Origin: Adiantum capillus-veneris
Taxonomy: Eukaryota > Streptophyta > Polypodiopsida > Polypodiales > Pteridaceae
Reading direction: 5' to 3'
Assembly: GCA_014529385.2 (NCBI GenBank)
Contig: CM043964.1
Location: 138,782,529-138,846,528 of the forward strand
DNA: 64,000 bases
A program made the translations under genes and the position numbers. The notes under the pieces were generated by a model, which worked only from the letters and a program-made list of their open reading frames with translations, was not told the origin of the DNA and ran no database searches. Positions 1-10,371 of this stretch are shown in pieces (within the stretch, counting starts at the first letter, position 1; the number at the start of each line of letters is the position of its first letter).

Positions 1-926
1 GTGGGACTTATGGTTAGACCATAACTCTTCTGGAATCTCATAATTCAATGGCGTACTAGGCGAACGATTTATAATGTGCACTGCAGTCAAGACGGCTTAT
101 GTCCAAAAGCCTTGTGTAAGATTTGCCCAAAAGCCTTGTGTGAGATTTGCTCTAGAAAGCATGGCTGGGACTCTTTCTTGAATCGTACGATTCATGCGCT
201 CAGCAACTCCATTTTGAGCTGGTGTGTATGGTGCAGTAAGCTGCCTTTTAATCCCCCTTTTAGCACATAAATTGTCAAACTCCTTGGAGACATACTCTCC
301 ACCGTTGTCAGTCTGTAACCTCTTGAGTTTCTTGCCAGACTGATTCTCAACGAGTGCTAAAAAATTTCTGGAACACAGGAAGAACTTGATCCTTATGTTT
401 CAAAGGATATGCCCACACTTTTCGAGTAGAGTCATCTATGAATGTCACAAAATAGCTGGTCCCCCCCTAGAGATTTGGTTGACATAGGACCACAAACATC
501 ACTATGTACTAAATCTAGAGGTTCAGCTCGTTTTTGACCCAATGGTAAGTGCACGGACCTAGTCTGTTTGCCATAGATACAGTACTCACAAACAGGAAAG
601 TCAACATAAGACAAGACAGGTAAGTAACCAAAACGAGTCAGAGTTCTCATTTCTTTTTGGCTAATATGACCTAGCCGGCAATGCCACAACTCAGTAGACG
701 GCAGCTCGGCTATAGATATGTAAGCATGACCAACATCTGACACATGCATGGAATACAAGGTACCATGCTTCTGACCTCTGAGTACAACAAGATTACCTTT
801 GCGTACTATCCACGAACCATTGCCAAATGTGGTGTTGTAGCCCAAATCATCAAGCTGACCAACAAAAATCAAGCTTTCAGTCAACGTGGGCACATGTCTG
901 ACTACATAAAGTAAAGTGCGTGCCAT
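1..926 (-). pseudogene. Cop1 GAG-pre-integrase and integrase core, broken and partial
   Basis: From 926 leftwards: ELWHCRLGHISQKEM and VCEYCIYGKQTR give the HHCC zinc-binding part before integrase, then PLDLVHSDVCGP carries the first catalytic Asp. After a frame break near 432, the core resumes with TDNGGEYVSKEF (second Asp) and APYTPAQNGVAERMNRT (catalytic Glu), so the DDE triad is present though split across frames. Integrase inserts element cDNA into the genome. A 24-bp tandem duplication (104-151) lies after the Glu. The C-terminal part and reverse transcriptase are outside the window. Confidence 0.85.
104..151. repeat. 24-bp tandem duplication (2 copies) in Cop1 integrase
   Basis: CAAAAGCCTTGTGTAAGATT... 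occurs at 104-127 and again at 128-151 with one visible difference. On the coding strand it duplicates ANLTQGFW-type residues after the catalytic Glu. The length is a multiple of three, so the frame is kept. Confidence 0.8.
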
Positions 927-1022
927 TCCTTAGATGCAATTTGACGTTTCCGACACCCTCAATGTCTAGTTCATAAGCATCACCAAGTCTCACTTTGCCA
1001 CAAGAGGAGAATAAGTAGAGAA

Positions 1023-1211
1023 TCACTCTCTATGTGGTGTCACATGGAAACTTGCACCAGAATCTACTATCCAATTCTGTGCATACTGCGCATCTTTTGT
1101 AACAAGAGCCTCGACAGGTAGATCTGCTGTGAAGACCAATACGTCAGAGGTAAGTGGCATAACAACCGCTGGAAGAGTCTCTACAATAGAAGCATTTGAA
1201 GACTCTAGCAC
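1023..1211 (-). pseudogene. Cop1 aspartic protease segment
   Basis: The segment contains NWIVDSGASFHVTP, the Copia retropepsin active site (DSG) that cuts the Gag-Pol polyprotein. It is in the same frame as the start of gag (2054) and the pre-integrase block (926), so the original polyprotein ran through it. Stops on both sides limit it to 62 codons, shorter than a full protease domain of about 100 residues. It is a fragment of the polyprotein, not a separate gene. Confidence 0.85.
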
Positions 1212-1301
1212 ATTGATCTCCTCTAACTTTGCTTTGTCCTTGTTTGAATCATCAGACTTAGAAGTTTCACCGGATTGTTTATCCTTCTTGCTTTGTTGCT
1301 A

Positions 1302-2054
1302 TTTCCTGCAATCCTTCTTCACATGCCCTTTTTTATGGCAGTGATAGCACTCGACATTACGCATAGAATCCCGAGACTAACTGCGTGAGCCCCCACGTTC
1401 CTTGCTTTTGGCATGTCTTTGAGTGCGGCCCCTCTATCTATCACTAGCAACATACGCATCACCATCCTTCTTGCCTTCGAGAGATTTCTTGCGAATCTCC
1501 TCGGTAAACAGACTCCCAAGGACGTCATTGTACACTAGACCGGTACCAGGTCTTGAGTTGCTAATCGCAGCACAGAACGTATCCCAAGATGAGGGTAAAC
1601 TGCATAGCAAGAAGATACATTTGATTTCCTCATCGAAGACCAAACCCTGAGTGGTCAACTAAGTGAAAATGATATTGAACTCATTAATGTGAGTAGAAAT
1701 AGTGCCCCCTTCCTTCATACGAAGGTCAAACAACTTCTTCATCAAGAAAACCTTATTAGTGGCACTTTTGTTTTCATAACTGGAACACAACTTATCCCAT
1801 ACATCTCTAGCAGTCCTTTCTCCAACTATAGTAAAGTACACAGATTCAGCCAAATGTAAACGGAGGGTAGATTTGGCCTTAGCATCAAGTTTCTCCCACT
1901 CAACATATGTATACTCGCCCTCTGGGCGCTCCATGATAGGATCTAGTTGGCCTTTTTGTATAAGAACACCTTGAATCTGCTCTTTCCAGATAGCAAAATT
2001 CGTCCCATCAAATTTCCGGATATTGTAAATATCCTTTTCACCACTAAATGACAT
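1302..2054 (-). pseudogene. Cop1 gag with CCHC knuckle, broken
   Basis: Gag forms the particle shell and binds element RNA. The start ATG at 2054 opens a Copia-type gag with the sequence KFDGTNFAIWKEQIQGVL near residue 14 and the YENKS..VFLMKKLFDLRM block typical of the UBN2 gag family. A TAG at 1659-1661 breaks the frame, which continues as LTTQGLVFDEEIKCIFLLCS to 1434. A frame change follows, then a CCHC zinc knuckle (CYHCHKKGHVKKDC, 1309-1350) that binds RNA, with a stop two codons later. All four metal ligands are kept. No other function is likely. Confidence 0.85.
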
Positions 2055-2885
2055 GGTTGCAGACTAAAGATAATATGGCGATAAACACTGGTAATTTCGG
2101 CATAGTTTCCTAGAAAAATTGATAGAATCTCAATCCAAAACTGTCACAAGAGATCAGTAACGCATCAAAAGTAATGCTCTCAAAGCATAAGACAGACGCA
2201 TCAACCACTAACTGTGCATAAAAAGTCAAAAGCTGACCAAGATTGCCAACACGGCGTTAAATGCACCTAGTCCTCTCCATACATGTCCTATGGCGAGGCC
2301 ACGAAAAAAGGGGTACTCCAACAACCTGTATCACCGAAAGGGACTCAACATTCGAGAATCCTCCAGCTCAAAAAAACCTCACGCTATCGACCCTCACAAA
2401 AGGTTATGTAGATAAGAAACGAGCCAATCTCAGAAAGGGCATCCGAATCGAGTCTCAGAAACGGTCTGGACTGCTAGAAAGAAGCAAAATCTGCTCCACA
2501 AAAGGTATATATGGCAGTTTCCGCAACTCAACGTACATCCATTGTCAACGATACTGCAAGGTGCAGTATACGCGCTCAAATAGGTGCCAGACAAAATGTG
2601 CAAGCTGTAAGCAAATCCCTGGGGGGAGTAAAACCGTTCTCAAAAGAGCTCAAGCACTATCAAAAGTGACAAAACAATGCATATCCGCATTAAATACTCC
2701 CACTGAAATGTGTGCTGATACTAATCACTGCAACCTGTAAGAAACCTGGATATCTTGTATGTATCAAGAACCTGGGAGAAGATGGATGCCTGAAAAACCC
2801 GAGACAATGTCGTTACCGAAAAGTGCTCCTAATCAGCCCATAAACACTGTCTCAATAGCACATAATAGCCATAAAATGCCTATAG
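2055..2885 (-). other. Cop1 untranslated leader, gag-proximal part
   Basis: This stretch lies between the gag start (2054) and the CACTA-like insertion. It has no recognisable domain in any frame; an open frame on the plus strand (2261-2740) reads as low-information sequence and is rejected. With the part right of the insertion it makes a leader of about 1.1 kb, long for a Copia element. Confidence 0.6.
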
Positions 2886-4224
2886 CACTAGGTTGGTAAC
2901 CTAACAGGACATAAAAGTGTCCTTTCAGGGTTTTGAAAAAAACCTCCAAAACCATAGTAGATCCACTCATTTTGTAAAATCCTTTCATGAGGTTATAGTT
3001 CAAGGCCTACTACACATGGAAAAAATAAGAAACTTGTAAAATTTCTCATGTTTTGGTCACACCAAGCCTCCAAAGTTGATGGACCAGTACGTTTTCATCA
3101 AAACAGTCATTTCTTACGTTTTGTTGCATAAAAATAAGATTAGGGATTTTTGTAGGACTTGAGCTAAATTCCCTAGTTAACTTCAATGGGTTGATGATCA
3201 GAACATATGATTGCTTCTCACTCACTATTTTTTGTTTTGCCAAAAGAAATAGGTACAAAAAAGTTGAATTTTTACCATTCGGCAAACCTATCATCAAAGT
3301 TTCTATAGCCACGCTCAATACAAATAATATATGCATGTTTTCTTAGTTCCCTATTGTCCTTTAGGTTCATAAGGAGCCATGGAGCATGTCAAAAGAATAA
3401 TATATCTCTTACCAAGGGGAATCTTGGGGACAAAGATGAAGTGCTAAATACAGCAAACATGAGAAAACTGGGTTCAACATTATGAGTTGTAGAATTCCAT
3501 AGAAACTATTCAATATCTAGCCAAATTTGATCCTTATGACTAGATATGGTTACTACCTACAAAATGCATGTAGTTGTCACAAGAAACTAACAATATTGAA
3601 AAAGCTATAATTGATATACTAGAATGTTTCGTTTTGTTCTGTAATTGAAAAAATAAACCATTGTTGTCTACTATGCAAAATAGGGTATTAAGTGCCCCAA
3701 AACTCAAGGAATATTAGATTTATGTTACAATATGCAACATAGAAAATCAAAACTGCATTTGGATATCATGAAAGCCACCAAAAAAATCATAGAAGAGCTA
3801 AAATTGGCTAAAAAACAGGATTTGACAATTTTTGTAATTTGGTCATAACTTACAACTTTAACATTTATTTCTCCTTAGAAGCATCAGGACATGTTGAGGA
3901 CTACTAAAGATAGTTCTATAGCATTATAGACCTCACAAACATGAATTCTAGAGTGGTATAGTTGCAAAAAGTTGAAAAAAGCCAAAAACAAGACCCGTTT
4001 TTTCACACAGTTTAGGTTGTGAAATGTTGTGCAAGGACAAGGTTAAAGATGGAATTGATATGCCAAAAAAATGTCGAGTTTTTTTCAACTCATGAGACAA
4101 CTTTCTAGACAGATAGCACCTCAAAATCCATTTTGAAACTCTTGACATAATTCAAGGAAAATGGTCACTTAACAGGACATAAAAGTGTCCTAAGACATAA
4201 AAGTGTCCCATTACCAACCTAGTG
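2886..4224. mobile_element. Non-autonomous CACTA-like DNA transposon in the Cop1 leader
   Basis: The ends are a perfect 14-bp terminal inverted repeat, CACTAGGTTGGTAA at 2886-2899 and its complement at 4211-4224. The CACTA start is the hallmark of the En/Spm (CACTA) superfamily. Subterminal repeats GGACATAAAAGTGTCC occur at 2907-2922 and 4175-4190, with a third near-copy at 4194-4209. The 1.3-kb interior is AT-rich and has no transposase domain, so the copy would need an autonomous partner. The flanking triplets are TAG on the left and ATA on the right, not a clean 3-bp duplication, so the superfamily call rests on the TIR and the subterminal repeats. Confidence 0.72.
4175..4209. repeat. Subterminal repeat pair of the CACTA-like element
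   Basis: Two copies of GGACATAAAAGTGTCC-type sequence (4175-4190 and 4194-4209) match the left-end copy at 2907-2922. Each can fold on itself (GGACA/TGTCC). Repeated subterminal motifs are typical transposase binding sites in CACTA elements; binding is not shown here. Confidence 0.65.
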
Positions 4225-4502
4225 ATATACCATCCCAAAATAGTCTCTGAACAACCTGCACCTGTGTCCTGTACCTGTACCTGTAGCTGTAGCAAAAGTG
4301 GAGTTGAAAAATATAACTCCTGAAGCGTAGCTCGGATGAAGCTTTCGGCTGCACGAACAGCTTCGAAAGAGGGGTAAAATCACAAGACACCTTAGGACGC
4401 CCGGTGGAAACGCTCTCGAAATGCTGAATTTGCCGATGCTGAAATCGGAAACCTGTTTGCACTTTTGAAAGTGCACGTGCGAAAACGGCAAGTACAAACC
4501 CT
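4225..4502 (-). other. Cop1 leader, LTR-proximal part
   Basis: Non-coding sequence between the CACTA-like insertion and the primer binding site. Two overlapping minus-strand open frames here (4211-4602) span leader, primer site and LTR and show no domain, so they are not called as genes. Confidence 0.6.
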
Positions 4503-4514
4503 GCTCTGTTACCA
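4503..4514 (-). other. Cop1 primer binding site (initiator-Met tRNA type)
   Basis: On the minus strand the sequence is TGGTAACAGAGC, one base off the plant initiator-Met primer site TGGTATCAGAGC. It sits two bases after an LTR end reading TTCA, the same spacing as in Cop2. Confidence 0.8.
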
Positions 4515-4516
4515 GT

Positions 4517-4717
4517 TGAAGGTGCCGCGGGAAGCGTGTGTGAGTGCAAGTGCGAGAGCACAGAGAGAGAGAGAGACCTGCTTTGGGTGGAACACACAAC
4601 AACGTTATCCTATTGCAGCTCCTTATTCTATTGTATTAAAGAATAAGTGTATATATGGTTAAGTTAGTAGATGGGTTAGTAGTAAGTGGGATGTCCGGCC
4701 AGTTGGCCTGAATCTCA
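4517..4717 (-). repeat. Cop1 5' LTR
   Basis: The inner edge is fixed by the primer site. The outer edge is inferred from the minus-strand TG of TGAGATTCAGGCC, which gives about 200 bp. It carries a CT-rich tract just before the primer site, as the Cop2 LTR does. The partner LTR is off-window, so the outer edge and the TSD (candidate ATACT, 4718-4722) are not confirmed. Confidence 0.6.
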
Positions 4718-5060
4718 ATACTGGGGAAGGATTAATTATGTTCGGGGGGCTAGTTTTACGTCCTCTTTACCAAGACGGCATTTTAATTTTCTTTGAGAGA
4801 GGCTTAAAAGATCCGTCTATGACAATAAGAACCTTAATAATAATATTATAGAGCAAAAAATTTCTAGCTACTAAACAAGATATAAAATTTTCCATTTAAA
4901 GATTAATGAGTTCAAAAGATTCTTCTTAAGTTAATTCGCTTATTATTAAAATATTACAATGTCTTAAAAACTTGCCTCATGCAAACTTTACAAAGATTTT
5001 TGAGATAAATTGCTTCATATACGATTTTTATAAGGACTTTTAAGTAATTTGGATTTATAT
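4718..5060. other. AT-rich stretch with no recognisable feature
   Basis: I see no coding domain, terminal repeat or duplication here. It may be very decayed reverse-transcriptase sequence continuous with the Gy2-like fragment on its right, but I cannot align it with confidence. Confidence 0.5.
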
Positions 5061-6190
5061 TTACGCATGGGTTCATTTACTTCTTTAAGAATTTCTTCCT
5101 ATTGTAGTAAATAACTCTATAAGGTGGTTGATTTGAGGTGAGTTGCCTAGAATTAGATCGATACGATGATCTTTTGGTCTTTCAAGAGGTAATTCATCGG
5201 GGAGAGTGTCAGCAAAGAAATCCGGTAGTGGTTAAGAAAAATTGGCGATCTTTATCTAAATTCGACAGGACATTTTCATTCCTCATTTCTCCCTCTCTTT
5301 GACAAGAAGCAAGTAAGCAAAAAGACACTTCTTTATTTCTCTTTATGACCATGGGTATGGGCCAATCACTTCCACTAGCATCTACATCATTCTGGTGCTC
5401 TTTGAAATAGGAGGACAATTTCGTGCTTACGTAGGTTGGGATAGGATGAATTTTGTAATGTCAGGGCCTTCTCAAAATAATGTCACATTCTTGGATCAGA
5501 GCAATTAGGAAAGTATCTCGATCAAGAGTACTTGCCGATCTTCAAATTCAAATGACCTTGAACAGGAGGAGAGTTCGTGGTCAACCCCTCACGGGCTGAG
5601 CTTGAGTTGATTGGAGAATTTTTAACCTCTTTGGAATGAGACCAAGAGATTTTGATCAGTCCAGCAAAATAAAGGTGTCTGTCGAGCCTGGAGCAAGGAG
5701 CTTGGATCAAACAAAGCAGGACACTTTGCCCATTCAAGTTGCCCACTTCTTTAAGAGCTGTCATTTACCTTTCTGATTCTTGGTGCTAGCTTGTACGTCA
5801 GGGATTGAAGTTAAGGTAGGAGGAGTGTCTTTCTTGTAATTTGAGCAACCTTCTCTTAGCTCCCTCTAGCAGAGAGAGTCTTTTGCTTTGCATGAAAGAT
5901 ACTAAACTCTTGTTTGTGAGAAGTTCCTTTTGAATGCAAATTCCCAACAAGGAGGGTAGATTGCACCATAATCTAAAAGGTGTTTCGAGGGTATAGCTTC
6001 ATGCTTTTCTGAAGTGTTTCAAACTTACACATCTTCTTTTCTTTGGAGACTTTCATAAGTGAAGGTACCTTGAGAAGTATCTTTCGGAACTCGTTAGAAA
6101 TCGCTTCATGCTCTTTTTGTGCGAGCCAATTGCATTCTTTCTTTCCCGATTGATGAAATTCACTCGAGATAGCATGAGGCCATTGATTTT
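5061..6190 (-). pseudogene. Decayed Gy2-like Ty3 fragment: RT N-terminus, protease, gag
   Basis: Read on the minus strand it follows Gy2 (18780-20080) in the same order. The 5070-5410 part matches the Gy2 region before reverse transcriptase. The 5522-5764 part keeps LKEVGNLNGQSVLLC, aligned to LKGWGSLNNQRVLILYDPG of the Gy2 protease, but the active site is lost. The part near 6060-6140 matches the Gy2 gag region around 19990-20060. Stops and indels occur throughout. It meets a plus-strand Gy1 fragment at about 6190, so at least one rearrangement joined them. Confidence 0.7.
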
Positions 6191-6194
6191 TCTC

Positions 6195-7574
6195 TAAGGA
6201 TGGAAGGAAAGTTGAAAGGATAGACGAGTGCAGAAAAGCGGAAGCCTTATTCGCAGAAAGAGCTAGACAGAACTCTTGACCAGAAGATGAACCACATATT
6301 GGAAAGGATACTTATTGTGTAAGATTTTGGGATACTTTCCTTCCGGCCTCAGCCGATTGAGAGGTTTTGTTGTGGACTTCCCAAAAAAATTCGAGATTAC
6401 TGTCTTAGAGATGAAGACAGTGTCCATTCAACAATTGATGGGACATGCTAAGCGGGGATTTGCTATGCAGTCGGGTAACTTCCCACTAGATGAACCTTTG
6501 ACAAGTGAGAATAGAAACGATGACAGAAAGATACACGATCTCGATTGACAGAAGACAATACATGATCTCGATTGACAGAAGACTAGAAAGATGAATATTT
6601 CATAGCAGGAAAGTGTTTTGAATGTGGAGAACAAGAACATATCGCTACACGGTGCCCCAACAAGGCACAAGAATGAGGATGACTGATAGGATGGAAATAC
6701 AGCGGGACGAGGAAATACTCGCTCGAGAACAGATTTTAGATTGGAACATTATGGATGATTTAGCATTATTTTGGTGTATGAATTTATGAAATAAGACTTT
6801 TTTGTAATAAGATTTTGAATTTTTGGATGAAACCAATATTGTATAGAAGATCTTATTATTTGTGAGCATATAACACGATTATGGAGATGATGATGATGGC
6901 TTTGGAGCGGTGATAGTTCCCGGATGAACCTAAATTGGAAAAGAGCGAGAAGATACTCGTTCAGGAATAGATACTGGCTTTCCAAGACGGGAAAGAGAAA
7001 GGTGAAGTGAACGATGGTTCTTAGTTAAAAACCATCTTGCATTAAATGCGAACTGGATGGAGGAGGACCTAGTAGATATAGTTCAGATTTGGAACTTTAC
7101 CTCGACGCTTTTGGTCTAGCTGTGGCTATTCCAAGAGTTCCCACAGATTAGCGGGCGGGGCTCCTCAAGAGAGGAGTTACTCCGCTCCTTTGTCATGTAT
7201 TACCTGAATGGAATAAAGTCACTAATTTCCTTTTGGACATTAGGGATATTGATGTGTTGATAGTATTCTGCTGGATGACTTTTGAGAGAAGTACTTCGAA
7301 ATGGGAATCCTCCGAAATGGTTACTCGCACACGACAGTGCTCGTCGAAAATCTCTATAGACATGATCGCAATATGGGATTAGTTAATCCGACATCAATGA
7401 GGTCCGGGATGGATCTAGATGCGATTACTAAATACGTTGATAGCGGTCATGGTCTGAGATTTGGAATGATTTTTTATTTGATGTGATCTGACTGTCATGT
7501 CATGTGATGTGACTGTCGTCTTTGTACAAGTGTTGGATTCGTGTCATCTAGTGCGTCGGTACTTAGAGTCAATG
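6195..7574 (+). mobile_element. Decayed Gy1 fragment: gag, then integrase tail and 3' region
   Basis: From about 6195 the sequence follows Gy1 gag (compare 34040-34700), including a QQLMGHAKRGFAMQSGN stretch near 6430-6480 and a complete CCHC knuckle (CFECGEQEHIATRC, 6614-6655). Protease, reverse transcriptase and most of integrase are deleted. From about 6930 it matches the Gy1 integrase tail and then the long Gy1 3' untranslated region to 7574. A block resembling the integrase tail also occurs near 6700, so the deletion is not simple. Numerous stops; dead. Confidence 0.75.
6614..6655 (+). other. CCHC zinc knuckle in decayed Gy1 gag
   Basis: Fourteen codons read CFECGEQEHIATRC with all CX2CX4HX4C ligands kept. 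This places the fragment at the nucleocapsid end of gag. The other Gy1 copies have the same motif at 34820-34865 (one Cys changed to a stop) and 39797-39838. Confidence 0.8.
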
Positions 7575-8144
7575 TGTCACAAACTGTTGACGTGTCAAAG
7601 CCCCGAAGAAAGGAGCCAACTTACAGATACCGGCCAAGGGGCCTAAACCCTAAGAAGAATAAGTAACAGAAGAAGAAGTCTTACCAACTTATGGGGACCC
7701 CGTCCGATGGGGTCCCAAGTGACATAAAGGATTAAAATAAAGCAGGACCCACACACACAGAGAATTGCGTAGCAATTGATGACGTGGCAGCTGTATGGAA
7801 ATTCCGGAAATTGCACTGACACGATGACGTGGTAGATTGTACGGATTTTTGTGTTTTGCGCAGACTGTTGTACGGAATTTCCTGATTTACGCTGGTAGCT
7901 TTTTGGTATTGCTTTTGGACTAGAAGCTTTTGAGTTTGAAGGCTTTTCATGTAAACTGCTTTTCATAGGCCAGGGGCCTTTAAATGTGTGCTAAGGGCTC
8001 ATTCTCTGGCATGCTTCCCAGAGAAGATGCAGAGTCTCAAGTACCGGCTTGTACTGTGTTGATGCAATACCGAAAGGGGCGTCAAGGTTTGGGGCCAATA
8101 CTCTCTGGGGTGGAATTTCGCCACTCTATGTCGCGTGTCGTCTT
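7575..8144 (+). repeat. N1-type LTR, 3' end lost, fused to Gy1-A protease
   Basis: It starts TGTCACAAACTG and follows the N1 LTRs (57650-58362 and 59862-60546), including GATGACGTGGCAG boxes (7779-7834) and the shared CCGAAAGGGGCG motif (8066-8096). It stops just before the CT-rich tract of those LTRs. The next bases are Gy1 protease, so the end of the LTR, a primer site and all of gag were deleted. On its left, the Gy1 fragment ends without a polypurine tract. Confidence 0.82.
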
Positions 8145-8480
8145 TGAAAGTACAGAACTTTGCCAAGCTTGGGGCAAAGTGAAAGATCAAGAAGCCGTGA
8201 TTTTCTTCGATGGAGGAGCCAAGGCCAACTTCATTTCACCTGAATTGGCAGCGCGGTTCGAGATTACACTGGGTAGGATGGGACCACCACCAGAGGCAGT
8301 TCTAGCGGCACCCGTACGAGACATAGCCATTACACCTGTCACATTGGCAAACTTCGGTTGCATTGTCAGGGGTATTTGGGGCACAAGGACTTTTACATAA
8401 AGCCCTTGGAAGGTTGTGACGTCCTCTTAGGAGTCCCTTGGTACCATAAGAACAACGCCGTGGTCGATTATCGGGCAAAG
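8145..8480 (+). pseudogene. Gy1-A protease, frameshifted
   Basis: FFDGGAKANFISPEL (active-site Asp codon 8209-8211) is the retropepsin site, with Gly where Ser or Thr is usual. The closing block LLGVPWYHKNNAVVDY near 8427-8475 is the normal end of a Ty3 protease domain. The two halves are in different frames with a shift near 8360-8400. An open frame starting at 7984 runs from the N1 LTR into this protease, but that fusion is an accident of the deletion. Confidence 0.82.
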
Positions 8481-9210
8481 AAAGCAACTTTGACGAACGA
8501 AAAGGGCCGAAAAATTGTACTTGATGTAAAACTGAAGGGCGAGTCTGTCCCTATTGTATCGGCTACGGCCATTTCCAAATTAATGAAATCCAGTCTCTTT
8601 GTTTACTCGATCTACTTGAAAGAGTTAAATGATGAAAACAAAACGAACATGCTTGAACTTGATAGAGAACGCCAAGATTTTCTCCACACTCATGCCGATT
8701 GTTTCTCTGAGGGCCTGCCAGGTGAGTTGCCTCTATCTCGACGTGAGGATCATACCATTGATTTGATACGTGGAAGCACACCACCGAACCGGCCACCTTA
8801 CCGTGTTAGCCGAGCCCAGAATGAAGATTATGAACCAAGTGAAATTCCTCCTGGAAAAGGGTCTTATCCAGCCGAGTACTTAACCCTACTGCTCTTCGAT
8901 GTTGTTGGTTTTAAAAGAAAGATGGATCTTGGAGAATGTGCATTGATTACAGAGCTCTCAATAAAATCATCATCAAGAACAGATTCTGATTCCAAGGATC
9001 GATGATATTCTTGACCGACTTCACGGATCCTCTTGTTTTAGCAGGATTGATTTGAAAAGCGTCGGGAGATGTCTACAAGACATCCTTTCGGACGAGCTTT
9101 GGTTTGTATGAATTTTTGGTGATGCCTTTTGGCCTTACCAATGCTCCAGCGACCTTCAACCGAATAATGGATAGAATTTTCAGACAGTATAGATCATTGT
9201 CGGCACTTTC
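8481..9210 (+). pseudogene. Gy1-A reverse transcriptase, N-terminal half, broken
   Basis: The linker LDVKLKGESVPIVSATAISK is followed by the RT entry block DHTIDLIRGSTPPNRPPYRV near 8750-8810. After a frame shift the fingers and palm appear in pieces: CALITELSIKSS is an out-of-frame reading of the palm start. [10 protein letters not shown] near 9030-9060 keeps the first catalytic Asp, then the GYHQIRI stretch is deleted. The segment ends at [18 protein letters not shown], just before the FFDD motif, which was lost where an LTR fragment sits (9211). Confidence 0.82.
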
Positions 9211-9611
9211 TAGCTGACATGCGGATGTGGCAGTGTACGGATGCTTGTAATTTGTGTTGGTTGCTTTTGCCTGGCAGATTTCGAGCAAAGCTTTTGGGAA
9301 TAGTTGCTTTTGAGTTTAAACATTTGGGGCTCTGCTTTAGGGGCAACCCTTGTAACAATAAATAAGTCTTTTGGGCCTCATTACTCAGAGCATTTGGACG
9401 TAGAGTTTGAGTGTGAATTCCCGTAGACTCCCTTGTACTTTGCACACAGATTAATATAAAAAAGAAATACTGAAAGGGGCGCCAGTCGTTGGGGCCAATA
9501 CCTCTTGGCACGGCACTACACCAGGCTGTGTCGTCTTTTGTGAACTGTTTTAAAGTGAATCTTTGCTGTGCTGCAGTAGAATCTAGATTTGGGGTGTCCA
9601 AGTTTGTTACA
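9211..9611 (+). repeat. Gy1 LTR fragment (3' portion) inside Gy1-A RT
   Basis: It matches the 3' part of the Gy1 LTRs: CATTACTCAGAGCAT near 9380, the AAAGAAATACTGAAAGGGGC motif (9460-9496) and the end TTTGTTACA at 9603-9611. GTGGT, the start of a primer site, follows and then RT sequence resumes. About 160 bp of RT, including the FFDD site, is missing here. No TSD is visible, so insertion plus deletion is likely. Confidence 0.82.
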
Positions 9612-10133
9612 GTGGTGTCCCAAAAAGAGTGAATTTTTCTTGTCGGAGATACACTTTTCGGGACACATAGTCTCAATAGCAGGAGTACAGATGGACCCGG
9701 CCAAGATTGAGACTAAACGTGATTGGCCCGATTTGAAGAATGTTCATGAAGTTAGAAGCTTCTTGGGCTTGTGTTCTTACTATCGGCGGTTCATTCGAAA
9801 GTTTGCAGAGGTAGCTTCCCCTTTGCACATTCTGACACAGAAAGGAGTCCCTTTCTTGTGGGGACCCAGAGAGGTGACTGCCTTTCAGACACTGAAAGAG
9901 AAATTGACTATTGGATCAGTATTGACTTTGCCGGATTTGCAAAAGTCATTTGAAGTATATTGTGATGCTTGTGGTCGTAGTGTGGGAGCGGTCTTAATGC
10001 AAGAAGAACATGTGATTGCCTATGAAAGCCGATTGTTTTCAAGGCCAGAATTGTCAGCACAGCTTTTGGCAGTGATCCATGCTATTGCTTTCAGAAAAGC
10101 AGATGCGGTGGGCTAACATCTTGTCACAGTTTC
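9612..10133 (+). pseudogene. Gy1-A RT thumb and RNase H, truncated
   Basis: KKSEFFLSEIHFSGHIVS and RSFLGLCSYYRRFIRKFAEV are the RT thumb/connection blocks. FEVYCDACGRSVGAVLMQE holds the first RNase H Asp. A deletion after RPELSAQ removes the YEKE block and the TDHQ block, so two catalytic residues are missing. The frame then reads out of register to the γ-type solo LTR insertion at 10134. Confidence 0.85.
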
Positions 10134-10221
10134 TATCACAAACGGGAGTGCATAGCAATATGAAATATACTCTGATAAATAGGATTTATCATTTATTATT
10201 GAAGTCAGAGGATATAGAGAG

Positions 10222-10371
<150 letters not shown>

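Larger units (their letters stand above)
1..4717 (-). mobile_element. Cop1: Ty1/Copia retrotransposon, 5' part, runs off left edge
   Basis: Reading right to left on the minus strand: an LTR (4517-4717), a primer binding site (4503-4514), a long leader, then gag, zinc knuckle, protease, GAG-pre-integrase and integrase core up to base 1. Protease before integrase, with reverse transcriptase expected after it (off-window), is the Ty1/Copia order. The leader holds a 1.34-kb CACTA-like insertion (2886-4224). Coding blocks at 432-926, 1023-1211 and 1434-2054 share one reading frame, interrupted by nonsense codons and local shifts, so the copy is dead. The outer LTR edge is inferred from a TG start only; the matching LTR and TSD lie outside the window. 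Confidence 0.88.

Noticed and set aside
2261-2740. 159-codon plus-strand frame in the Cop1 leader
   Set aside because: No recognisable domain, opposite to the element, with composition typical of non-coding sequence.
2886-4224. Exact 3-bp target duplication for the CACTA-like element
   Set aside because: Flanks are TAG and ATA; a match needs one shifted base, so I do not claim it.
4211-4602. Two overlapping minus-strand frames
   Set aside because: They cross the CACTA-like end, leader, primer site and LTR, so they cannot be one gene.
7984-8400. Single gene of 138 codons
   Set aside because: It is an accidental fusion of LTR sequence and a protease fragment across a deletion joint.
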